A stretch of 64,000 bases of DNA from Cytidiella melzeri (lineage: Eukaryota; Basidiomycota; Agaricomycetes; Polyporales; Irpicaceae). The DNA is taken from positions 39,426 through 103,425 of the forward strand of contig JABYQR010000149.1 in NCBI GenBank assembly GCA_022592445.1, written 5' to 3'. The notes below the pieces were generated by a model. The model was not told the DNA's origin, did no database searches, and saw only the letters and a program-made list of their open reading frames with translations. How positions within the stretch are numbered: the stretch's first letter is position 1; every line of letters begins with the position of its first letter. Both the position numbers and the translations under genes were made by a program. This document shows, piece after piece, positions 45,368-56,747 of the stretch.

Positions 45368-47228
45368 ATGGACAACACCACCGATACTACTTTCGCTCCG
45401 CTCGATGCCAGTGGAGATGTTATGTCTCAATTGCAAAGTCTCACTCTCAAAGAGGATGCGAAACACGACCTTGCTCGTGTCGTAGACTTCATCGACGCAC
45501 CCGCCATCATGAAGGAGAAGGGTACTACCCCTTTTGACGAGCCTGAATCTACCCCTTCCAATCTGATCCCCGGTCTGCGTACCCTCGGTTCGACGTACGA
45601 CGTTCTGCGTGGCCAGTATGCAGACTCCCTTTCTACCAAACAGCAAGTCATTGACTGGGACAAAAGTTTGTCATGTTTCAATTTCTCCCAAGACAACATA
45701 CTCACACAAGATTTCAGCCGAGTTTCACCCTCAGGAGTTCGGTGGTAAAACCTACAATGTCTCTGAGGCTGTTAACTTCAATTATAACACTAAGGGGAAC
45801 TACTACTCTTCCTCCGGCACGACCGCTACAGAGTACATAATGGAGCTCTCCTCCCACGCAGATCTTGGCGTCGGCTTCCGTGGATTCTCTGCATCCGCCT
45901 CTGTAGATTTCACCAAGTCCCAGCTCCAGAACTTGTCGCACGCGTTTACTCGCGTCACACACGAGGCAACCCATTACAGTCTTTCCCTTATTCCGCCGAC
46001 AGAGATTAGACCACTCCTCAAGTCGTGGTTCGTCAACGACTTGGAAAACATGGAACCTCTTGATTTATATCAGAAGTACGGAACCCACCTCCTTAACTCT
46101 CTTACCATTGGTGGTCGGGCTCTGTTCTTGACTGCCACGGATACTCGGTCTTATAGCTCGGAGATATCATTCTCGGTTGCTGCCAAGATATCTGCGTCTT
46201 ATAAGCTCGCCGACGGCCATATGGAATTGTCTGTGGAGGAGAGGGCAGCGATGAACAGCTTCAATGCGTCAAGCGAGTTTTCGATCACTACTAGTAAGTT
46301 GGGTAAACGCATTAACTAGGACTACATTCTGAAGGTTTCGACAGAGGGAGGGGATCCAAAATACGGCAATGAAGAATTCTTGAAGAACGTCGAAGCGTGG
46401 GCGGGCTCTATCATCGATTATCCTGAGTAAGCTTATCATAAAAGAGATATTCCACCTTGTTGATTGCTGCTTGCAGATTCGTCGATTTTGGGTCCTTTCC
46501 TTGCCTGATAGGGCTATGGGACTTTGCGTCCACACCAGACCGTTGCAATGTACTCAGAGAGGCATACAAGACTTACGTGGCGACTTACACACCGGACCTC
46601 GGCATAACCGGTCCGTACATATGGGCTCGTATCTCTTACGATCTCCCTGAGAGGAAGAATGCATACGCCGCGGTCAGCAATGGTTGGATCACATACAAAT
46701 TCCCAGACTGTATGTATATTGTGGAGATATATACAACGTCTCGCTGACAGTTTCATAGATAATGATGACGGGTGGTATTTCATAACCCCTGGCCTGGGGG
46801 GGCGCGGCGCTATTATCGCAAAAGAGCTAGTCCCAGGCGCACTGGCTAAAGTGAAATGGCAGGAGATATTTGTCGCTCCTGCAAGAGACATTGCTATCAT
46901 TCAGCCGCCATGCACCAGGTTCTGGAGGGCCATTTCGCCTTCCTCTGACTACGTGGCAATGGGTGTTGTTGCTGTCAGCGCTATCGCTGCTTCTCAGCTC
47001 CCATCTGAGCCGCCTGCAGCACTTGCTGATCACTTCAGAGCTTTACACAGGAGTGCAGTCATTCCCGCTTTGACTGGTGTCTCACGCACATTTACATTTG
47101 AAAGCAGATACTTCTTTGCTATCGACGATATCTACTGGTTCGCGGGGAAACAGCTACCGCCGCAAGCGGAGTGTTTCAGAATGGGTCCTCATAAGCAGAT
47201 GGTGATTTTGGAAGGAGATGACTGGTAG
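45368..47228 (+). CDS. MACPF-domain protein with VPS62-like C-terminus, copy 2
   Basis: This is the paralogue of 40811-42636 with the same exon layout and similar length. The MACPF signature reads YGTHLLNSLTIGGRALF (about 46077-46130) and the C-terminal VPS62-like motif has FWRAISPSSDYVAMGVVAV (about 46920-46980). The N-terminal exon is a little longer, with an extra acidic/Pro segment near 45510-45560. Introns fall at corresponding places (first one near 45665-45717). No signal peptide is seen. Divergence from copy 1 is substantial throughout, so the duplication is older than the transposon insertions around it. No inactivating mutation was found. Confidence 0.85.
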
Positions 47229-47485
47229 TAGACCAGCAAGCGCGGTGTATCGAGTTGTTTTGTGCTAGTACACCCTAACAGTATCCAAGCTATCCAGGTA
47301 TACATCAGGAAATCCGTAATTTCCTACTCCAGGATAATCATCCTGGAATATCGCGATTAGCTCGAATACTTGAGAATAGAGAGAATACCTCAAATTATCC
47401 AATTGGTAGCAAAAGTATTTGCGGAGCTTGCGAGGTAGTGGAAAATATGACAAGAGTACCTACTATTATCCGGGATAAAAGTACA

Positions 47486-50400
47486 TCAATATAAAGTGCG
47501 ATACATGAATTTACTACTGAAGGGATTAATGTAAAAAGTCCGGCATTTATCGAGTACATTGAAGCTCGTCCACTCTGTGGGAGCTGATGCACCAAACCTT
47601 GGGAATAGATGGACACTTTGACGGATGTCCTTGACAGGCACAATGCTGCAGATTGGATCGCCGCGCTCGTCAACGAGGCGTGAAATCTTGTATAGACGAT
47701 GGTTGGGTTCCGGTTGAGATCGAGGCTTGGTATACCATTCAACATACGCAAGGTGGGTGGGAACGGAATGCTCGTGCGGGAACAGAATCGAACGTGCCGC
47801 TTTGGGCAGCGAGAACACAACTCGGACTCGTCCAACATGATAACCTGGATAAGAAATGAGTATCAGAAGCTGAACCAGAGCTTCAGCAGCGCACCTGTGA
47901 TTCCTGTGATACCACCTGAACCCTCGTTGACGAGAGCCGTATCAAACCGGCCTGGAACCTCTTTCTGACGTGAATCCGTTCGGATTGGCTGAGCGTGTAT
48001 GGAGTCGGCAGTCTTAAACTTGAGCGTGAGAGGATCCTGCTGTACGAACTTGATGCGATGCCATACGCTGACCTTGCGGAATGGTAGGTGGATGTTCCAA
48101 ATGGCCTCCTCAAGCCGCGCGCGACTAATCCCAGGTTCGTTTGTTAGTGTTATGAAGCGTGCAAGCGCCTCTCTGAAGAACCGTGCCCCATACTTTGTCA
48201 CCACATGCTCTACAGTCACACCCATGACAGATGGATGCTTTGCAAGGTGAAGACGCCGGCCGAGATCCAATCCTGGTGGTGACCACTTCAACGATCGGGG
48301 TTCAGGCGGAGCGCCGCATTGAACGAGCCTCCACTCGACAAACTGGGCATGTCGATGCATTTTCTCGCGGCGCTCCAGCCACTTAGTCATCTGCGTGAAC
48401 TCGTCCTTCCGGTTTGTTGCTCGGTAGGCGTCCTTGGTGAAGTCAATGTGCAATCGCTCGGTGTACTCAGTGTTGAAATTATCCGTAGTGCCGAAAAGCC
48501 GGATTGACTGTGAATAGTGCAACGCGAAGTGGAGCTTGGGAAGGTTGAAGCCTTCACGGATGCCGAGGTCAATGAAAACCTGCTTATCGGCGTGGAATCG
48601 AGCGAGCGCCTCGTCAAGCAGTGCTAGAGTGTCGTCGGTATGGATTGGATACTGTGCCAAATACAAAAAATCAAGAATGGCACGCACGCAACGGACGACA
48701 GGGGCGGGCGAAATGGTTGACTCGAGAGGTGGCATATCGAGGACCAAAGCGAGTAAGATGCGGCAGAGTTGATCATGTTCGTGGCCAGTCACCTTCGAGA
48801 GTGTGCTGATTCCATTCCCAAAGATTCGGATGTGGTGATTTGGGGGCAAGCGACGACAGCGAGCATCAATTTCCGCCGCACCGTAGACCTCAATCAGCCA
48901 TGCTACAAGGTGCTTGATGATGCCTTGGTAGAGTTGATGAAGCACGTCAGGCGTGATCGAACGAAAAATGTGCGTATATGGCAGGTTTATCCAGAATGGG
49001 TCGATGACGGGTTTTATACCAGCTTCTGCGCATGACTTGAGGAAGTCCTCGGGACGAGTGTCGAACGAATCCAATATGTCGAGGATGGCGGTGAGGTCTC
49101 GTAAGTCAGCGGCGATTTCTGGAGCGTGATCTCCGAGGTTTTTGTGCGAAATCTTACAACAGGCGCACTTTCCCGTATAGCCCAACGTCACCAGGATTTG
49201 CTCGGGATAGTCACCTACAAAACAAGCGAATATCGGATGAGCTCGATAGGTGGTGCCATTTCCGGTTACCACGCTCAATCCTGAGATACCGGTGCTCTCG
49301 AGAGGTTGCAGGACCTTCTTCATACAAGCATGGTAGAGGTTTGCAATCATCCGTCGTCGTGCTGCTTTGTTACTAACGCGCTCCAGCTTTGTCGTTGGCA
49401 GATATGCAAGCAAAATGTAGGCGCGGGAGGATGGTTTTCGACGGATTTCCTTTGGAATGTTCCCGATGGTCATGTACACAGGGTATGCGGTCTTGTTGCG
49501 GAACAAGGTAAGCTGTGTTTTATCGCTTGAAATAATGATAGGAATGATTGTTGCCCCAGGTTTTTTGCGCTCCACTTCTTCCTAAATCACCCTCAGCCCA
49601 AACTTGAAAGTCGTGCAAAACGACAGCTGACTTACCTGGGTTGCCCACCACCACCTGCCAGTGTGCATGTCGTGATACATACGCTGGGTTTTCCGAGCAT
49701 CCGTGTAGTGTTTTTCAGGGGCGAATACAAGGTATGGTGTGAAGTCGGGATCTCCAAATATGGCTCTAACACACGCGATGATGTCTCGATAGAAGACCTC
49801 GCAGACTTCGTTACCGATCAAGACCTCGTGGCGAACGAAGCGTGGGCACCCAGGCAGCCTCTTGTCGACTATCTCGTTCAGCTCATCCGCCGTATAGAAC
49901 GACAAACCGAGGCGTTCAGGGACCTATATATCTTGTAAGATTGATTTGCTACTACAATTCAAAGCCCGAAGTCCCACTCACTTCAGGTATCTGCAGGAGC
50001 TCTGTCAGTGCCATAGAGCCAGGGCCTCGAAGCTTTGCCCATCGTGCTAACTCCCAATCAATACGCGATGAAAATGGAGCATAAGGGTTGTTTGCTGTGG
50101 GTATCCCGCTCGCATACATATTGTTCTGTGATCCTGACATCCCGCTGGGTTTTCCTGCTGCGCCAGGAAATGTCACAATGTGGGGTGTGTACCGCAATTG
50201 CCGCTCTGCCCCCTCTCGCTGAACTTGTGCTGTGCGCACATTAGCGTCATCCTCTGCAGACCTATCCGGCTGCGCCTGGGTTCCTTCGAGCGGACGTGCT
50301 AACCGTTGCGGCTCCAATGTAACACACTCATCCTCGCCACCTGACTCCTCATCCGTCTCTACAAAATCTCCTCGACCAACCTCCGAGTCATCGCTATCAT

Positions 50401-50761
50401 CCTCCTCCATCTCAATATCACCTTCGTTTAGGAGATCGTAGTCGCCCAGAGCATCGCCAGCTGGATCGATTCCAAGCGCAAATTGTTCGGAGTCGGATGC
50501 GGAGTCGGTGTCGTCCTTGTCCACAGCATGCCCGAAGATGATTTTCGGTAGCAATTCTGATTCATCGTCGCTCGGGTCATCGTCGCTTGAAAGCACATCG
50601 GAATTGCTCGTGTCTGATTGGAAGTCGCTCTCGTGTTGTTCTGCTGACGTCGTATGGGCCTTCCAGTAACGACGACAAAGTAGATCCTTCGTAAGCCGCT
50701 TGTGATGCTTGAGGCCGCTTTTACTGAAGACTGAGCGGCATGCAGGACAAGTTGAAGGCAT
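47486..50761 (-). CDS. Plavaka-type transposase, left copy
   Basis: Four exons mirroring the right copy encode about 1,037 residues. The N-terminus has a Cys/His finger (MPSTCPACRSVFSKSGLKHH, then a Cys), followed by an acidic Ser/Asp-rich stretch. The family core begins with YRDIIACVRAIFGDPDF and YHDMHTGRWWWATQ, then DKTQLTLFRNKTAYPVYMTI and GNIPKEIRRKPSSRAYILLA, FVGDYPEQILVTLGYTGKCA and TPDVLHQLYQGIIKHLVAWL. The last exon holds HLAYVEWY and SVHLFPRFG. These blocks match, from memory, Plavaka transposases of Agaricomycetes, a group related to CMC/CACTA elements. The copy differs from the right one at three positions seen (see findings); one changes a residue (CAEAG here, CTEAG there). It has no inactivating change. 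Confidence 0.88.
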
Positions 50762-51017
50762 TTGTTCACTGAGTCAAAGGGTATTGCGAACAGGGAGCAT
50801 TTACGTCGGGTTGAGTCGCGGTCCCGTAACTTATGTGTTTCAAATTCAAGCTTGAGTTGATATGCCCAGTTTTCTTTAGGGGTTCTCTCGGTTTCCAACG
50901 GTCCTCGACGTGCTCCCAGTTCATCCGTTTCTCATTGTTCGCATCCATCCCTCCCTTTACTCATTCACACCTTAGACCACTCAAAATCGACACGAACAGA
51001 CCTCAGCAGCATCGATC
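50762..51017. promoter_or_regulatory. Shared divergent promoter inside the left Plavaka element
   Basis: Only 256 bp separate the divergent start codons of transposase and DUF6532-like gene, so both are probably driven from the same region. Confidence 0.5.
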
Positions 51018-53241
51018 ATGTCGAACCAAGCCCTAACTCCAGCGCAAAAGGCTCAAATCACAAAACAACGCAAGAAACTTGAAGAACAGGCGTATGCTGC
51101 TCGCCTCGAGGAGCAGGGTAGAGGTATCTCTCAAACCTTACTCATGTTCATATATTTGACTCGGACTAACACGATACGCTTCAGGCGCTCAAACAACCAA
51201 GACGAAAGCACTCGATAACGCTGGTATGCCCTTTCTCAGTTACGATGCCACCATTTTACCTGGCATACTGACATCCATTTCAGTCTGGCGAGGAGCTGCA
51301 CCAACGGGGCATGCTCCTATGCAAAAGCAAAGCACCAAAAAGCCAGCTCAGCAGCGTCGTCGGTTGCCGCCATCAATCGCAAGCTCTGGCGATTCTGACG
51401 AATATGTCTCTGAAGCTCCCCAGCCACCCAAGCGACCACGCTTAGTCAACACTGCTGAACGCCTCTTCGATGATGACAGCAATGTCGATCGGCCAGCACC
51501 AAAACCTAGAAAGCGAAGCAAGCCGGCCATTGACGACGAGGATGCGGACGTTGAGGAAGACTACCAGGATTATCACGGGCCAGGCGAAGACGATAGCGCT
51601 GACGAAGGTGCCGATAGCCAGCCAGAGGATCAAGATCTTATAGGTATCACTACAACGCAACTGCGTTCACAACTGCGTAACGAGGTATGACCTTTTTGTT
51701 GCTGATGTGCTCTATCTGACATGGAAGTATCTACAGGTACCACACCTCGAGGCCGAGGGGCCCAATACCGAACGAAGCCCATCGCCTGGGATCAATATCC
51801 CAGATGTTGATCTTGAGATGACTACCACAACGGAGTTCGAAGACTTCGACAACGCCAATCAAGATGATTGTGATGACGCAGCTGCACACGCAAACATGAG
51901 ATCCAGGTCAGGTAAACGGTGTAAACCCTCTGGCAGACATCGTGCCCAAGCTCGTCGCTCGGAGGTAAGAGGTTGTGCTGTTCTCAATCAGATACTAATG
52001 ATGTACCAAATGAATCAGAAACCTACATTCTCAGATGGAGCCAACGTTCCGAACACCAACTGCTATCCACAGCCCGACACGCAACCAAACACCACCTCTC
52101 AATCTTCCGCCATCTCAGGCGCGCACTCGAGCACTGACACCAACTCGCCAAACTACGGTTGGCCAGTTGCCGCACACTATGTTGCGCCGCCGCCAAGCCT
52201 CCCTGTCTCGCTCAAGGTCCAGCCATCACTGCTTCAGCAAATCATACGTACCGCGATTCGTTCGGCTACTGGTGATTACCTGTTCAAGACGGCGTACCCA
52301 TCTGACAAGAACCATTGGAAGGGTCTTCGCACCATTCTTCGCCAATGCGCAACCCGCCTCGAACTCAATGAATATGCCGAACGCTTCGAGAAAGATGTTG
52401 CTTTCGGAGAAGATATCGCCCAAATTGTGAGTGGTTCACCCTGCTGTCTATCTGTTTTCTCATATGCTGCACAGCTGGTTGCTCGCTTCGCTAATCGCCG
52501 TGGCGATGTCAAATCTAATGCATCCACATGCGCCGCTGGGTACTATAGCCTTCTCCCTGGCGAGGAATGTAAGGACCGCGTCAAGGATCTAACCGAATCT
52601 TATACGTATATTTTCCCTGAAGAGGTGAGTCATCAAATAGGAACTTAGATATGATATGAGATTAACGGGCTTAACATTCACTCACAGGCTGGTGTCATGA
52701 AGCGGAATAAACCGTTCAAGCACCCCTGCATCATCAAGGTCATCACGAAGTCCTTCTTCGAAAGTGGCCGTGGCGGTCGCAGCTCGCTTGCTGACAAGCA
52801 TAGCAAGCTATTCTCGTCAAGCTGCGAAGAAGGGCCGAAGAGGGATGAGCTGGAATTGCCCATCCCTATTGTTGCTTTAGCGGCTACTGCGGTACGATGG
52901 GTTTCCTTTTATGTGGCGCACCATTACTAACATATTCTTTGAAGGTCCACTGCGCTCTACTTGAGTGGAAGACCGGCGAGCACAGCAAGCTCTCGTTCCA
53001 CGGCGACACCTATCAGCCAGTTTACGAACGCCACGTCAAGGTTCTTGAAGACATTCGAAACGATCATGCCAAGTATCACCGGATGATGGCTGACTTGTAC
53101 AAGACAGTTTCGTACGTCCTCTTTCGTCGTTTCTGCTGATCAACAATTAACTCATCCAACTCTTCCTGTAGGCGCGGTAAGAACACGGCTGGTGAAGTCA
53201 ATACAGCGGCTCTTGTGGATCTTGCCGCTATGGAGGAGTGA
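51018..53241 (+). CDS. DUF6532-like accessory protein of the Plavaka element, left copy
   Basis: The start MSNQALTPAQKAQITKQRKK gives a basic helix. Small exons follow, then a long disordered region (poly-Gln/Pro, KPRKRSKPA, many Asp/Glu runs) up to about 52190. The folded C-terminal half starts near 52215 with QQIIRTAIRSATGDYLFKTA, then YPSDKNHWKGLR, GYYSLLPGEECKDRVKDL and YIFPEE. After an intron it has KRNKPFKHPCIIKVITKSFF and ELELPIPIVALAATAV, after another HCALLEWKTGEHSKLSFHGD and YHRMMADLYKTVS, and it stops at 53241. This pattern matches, from memory, the DUF6532 family, which is abundant in Agaricomycetes. Function is unknown; the fixed pairing with the transposase suggests a role in transposition, such as DNA or chromatin binding. 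Confidence 0.82.
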
Positions 53242-53623
53242 TCGTGTCAAACAGACTCAGTACTGTAGTCCGCACAAAGTAGCATAGCCATGTTAATGAA
53301 TACAAACCTCCGCTCATCACAAATTCTCGTCACTGAAAGCCTCGAGTTCTGTGCATCAATTTCGTAGTTTATCCTTCATCTCGCACAACCCACCCACTCA
53401 TTGGGCTTAAGATAGCATATATTATCAACATTCTGTGAGTAAATATCCACAGAATATCTGGAAATATTGTCGCACGAGTAAGAGGCAATTTATTCTAGGC
53501 TACTTTGATAACTTGCAATATTCTCGCTACTCTGTATACTCCACATAAACAAGGATATTAATAGGTAATAACAGCTATCAACGACAAATTCTCCCATAGT
53601 ATCAGATTACGGATTCCCTGATG

Positions 53624-53885
53624 TAGTCGTTCAAGTTTGTACTAGTACTATGATCATTCTACACCCACATACATATGCATGGCGCAACTTATATATACAA
53701 GATATGACCCCACTCAGGCTGGCAGCTCTGTTTGCGATAATTTTTCCTCCATGTCCACGGAACTGCAGCGGAAGTTGCTTCAACAACTGCGAGATCATTT
53801 TTGTCGATGTCGTGCGCAAGACTGACGCTTTCAAGTTCCAGCCTTGATCCGACTTGAACACGCTGAGGATTAATACTGGAGATTC
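53624..53885. other. 262-bp spacer between the inverted Plavaka copies
   Basis: This is the only single-copy DNA at the centre of the palindrome. A minus-strand frame of 85 codons crosses it without recognisable content. It is probably a piece of the original target locus left between two insertions. Confidence 0.75.
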
Positions 53886-54267
53886 CATCAGGGAATCCGT
53901 AATCTGATACTATGGGAGAATTTGTCGTTGATAGCTGTTATTACCTATTAATATCCTTGTTTATGTGGAGTATACAGAGTAGCGAGAATATTGCAAGTTA
54001 TCAAAGTAGCCTAGAATAAATTGCCTCTTACTCGTGCGACAATATTTCCAGATATTCTGTGGATATTTACTCACAGAATGTTGATAATATATGCTATCTT
54101 AAGCCCAATGAGTGGGTGGGTTGTGCGAGATGAAGGATAAACTACGAAATTGATGCACAGAACTCGAGGCTTTCAGTGACGAGAATTTGTGATGAGCGGA
54201 GGTTTGTATTCATTAACATGGCTATGCTACTTTGTGCGGACTACAGTACTGAGTCTGTTTGACACGA

Positions 54268-56491
54268 TCACTCCTCCATAGCGGCAAGATCCACAAGAGC
54301 CGCTGTATTGACTTCACCAGCCGTGTTCTTACCGCGCCTACAGGAAGAGTTGGATGAGTTAATTGTTGATCAGCAGAAACGACGAAAGAGGACGTACGAA
54401 ACTGTCTTGTACAAGTCAGCCATCATCCGGTGATACTTGGCATGATCGTTTCGAATGTCTTCAAGAACCTTGACGTGGCGTTCGTAAACTGGCTGATAGG
54501 TGTCGCCGTGGAACGAGAGCTTGCTGTGCTCGCCGGTCTTCCACTCAAGTAGAGCGCAGTGGACCTTCAAAGAATATGTTAGTAATGGTGCGCCACATAA
54601 AAGGAAACCCATCGTACCGCAGTAGCCGCTAAAGCAACAATAGGGATGGGCAATTCCAGCTCATCCCTCTTCGGCCCTTCTTCGCAGCTTGACGAGAATA
54701 GCTTGCTATGCTTGTCAGCAAGCGAGCTGCGACCGCCACGGCCACTTTCGAAGAAGGACTTCGTGATGACCTTGATGATGCAGGGGTGCTTGAACGGTTT
54801 ATTCCGCTTCATGACACCAGCCTGTGAGTGAATGTTAAGCCCGTTAATCTCATATCATATCTAAGTTCCTATTTGATGACTCACCTCTTCAGGGAAAATA
54901 TACGTATAAGATTCGGTTAGATCCTTGACGCGGTCCTTACATTCCTCGCCAGGGAGAAGGCTATAGTACCCAGCGGCGCATGTGGATGCATTAGATTTGA
55001 CATCGCCACGGCGATTAGCGAAGCGAGCAACCAGCTGTGCAGCATATGAGAAAACAGATAGACAGCAGGGTGAACCACTCACAATTTGGGCGATATCTTC
55101 TCCGAAAGCAACATCTTTCTCGAAGCGTTCGGCATATTCATTGAGTTCGAGGCGGGTTGCGCATTGGCGAAGAATGGTGCGAAGACCCTTCCAATGGTTC
55201 TTGTCAGATGGGTACGCCGTCTTGAACAGGTAATCACCAGTAGCCGAACGAATCGCGGTACGTATGATTTGCTGAAGCAGTGATGGCTGGACCTTGAGCG
55301 AGACAGGGAGGCTTGGCGGCGGCGCAACATAGTGTGCGGCAACTGGCCAACCGTAGTTTGGCGAGTTGGTGTCAGTGCTCGAGTGCGCGCCTGAGATGGC
55401 GGAAGATTGAGAGGTGGTGTTTGGTTGCGTGTCGGGCTGTGGATAGCAGTTGGTGTTCGGAACGTTGGCTCCATCTGAGAATGTAGGTTTCTGATTCATT
55501 TGGTACATCATTAGTATCTGATTGAGAACAGCACAACCTCTTACCTCCGAGCGACGAGCTTGGGCACGATGTCTGCCAGAGGGTTTACACCGTTTACCTG
55601 ACCTGGATCTCATGTTTGCGTGTGCAGCTGCGTCATCACAATCATCTTGATTGGCGTTGTCGAAGTCTTCGAACTCCGTTGTGGTAGTCATCTCAAGATC
55701 AACATCTGGGATATTGATCCCAGGCGATGGGCTTCGTTCGGTATTGGGCCCCTCGGCCTCGAGGTGTGGTACCTGTAGATACTTCCATGTCAGATAGAGC
55801 ACATCAGCAACAAAAAGGTCATACCTCGTTACGCAGTTGTGAACGCAGTTGCGTTGTAGTGATACCTATAAGATCTTGATCCTCTGGCTGGCTATCGGCA
55901 CCTTCGTCAGCGCTATCGTCTTCGCCTGGCCCGTGATAATCCTGGTAGTCTTCCTCAACGTCCGCATCCTCGTCGTCAATGGCCGGCTTGCTTCGCTTTC
56001 TAGGTTTTGGTGCTGGCCGATCGACATTGCTGTCATCATCGAAGAGGCGTTCAGCAGTGTTGACTAAGCGTGGTCGCTTGGGTGGCTGGGGAGCTTCAGA
56101 GACATATTCGTCAGAATCGCCAGAGCTTGCGATTGATGGCGGCAACCGACGACGCTGCTGAGCTGGCTTTTTGGTGCTTTGCTTTTGCATAGGAGCATGC
56201 CCCGTTGGTGCAGCTCCTCGCCAGACTGAAATGGATGTCAGTATGCCAGGTAAAATGGTGGCATCGTAACTGAGAAAGGGCATACCAGCGTTATCGAGTG
56301 CTTTCGTCTTGGTTGTTTGAGCGCCTGAAGCGTATCGTGTTAGTCCGAGTCAAATATATGAACATGAGTAAGGTTTGAGAGATACCTCTACCCTGCTCCT
56401 CGAGGCGAGCAGCATACGCCTGTTCTTCAAGTTTCTTGCGTTGTTTTGTGATTTGAGCCTTTTGCGCTGGAGTTAGGGCTTGGTTCGACAT
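54268..56491 (-). CDS. DUF6532-like accessory protein of the Plavaka element, right copy
   Basis: The predicted protein segments are identical to those of the left copy at 51018-53241; no difference was seen. It is transcribed toward the palindrome centre, so the two copies of this gene converge on the 262-bp spacer. Confidence 0.82.
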
Positions 56492-56747
56492 GATCGATGC
56501 TGCTGAGGTCTGTTCGTGTCGATTTTGAGTGGTCTAAGGTGTGAATGAGTAAAGGGAGGGATGGATGCGAACAATGAGAAACGGATGAACTGGGAGCACG
56601 TCGAGGACCGTTGGAAACCGAGAGAACCCCTAAAGAAAACTGGGCATATCAACTCAAGCTTGAATTTGAAACACATAAGTTACGGGACCGCGACTCAACC
56701 CGACGTAAATGCTCCCTGTTCGCAATACCCTTTGACTCAGTGAACAA
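56492..56747. promoter_or_regulatory. Shared divergent promoter inside the right Plavaka element
   Basis: The mirror of 50762-51017, lying between the divergent starts of the DUF6532-like gene and the transposase. Confidence 0.5.

Larger units (their letters stand above)
47303..53623. mobile_element. Plavaka-type DNA transposon, left copy
   Basis: The 6,321-bp element has short inverted termini: CATCAGGAAATCCGTAAT at the left end and the inverse of CATCAGGGAATCCGTAAT at the right end (one mismatch in 18). TA on both sides could be a 2-bp target duplication. It carries two divergent genes, a transposase and a DUF6532-like protein. It is almost identical, in inverted orientation, to 53886-60206. 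Confidence 0.9.
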
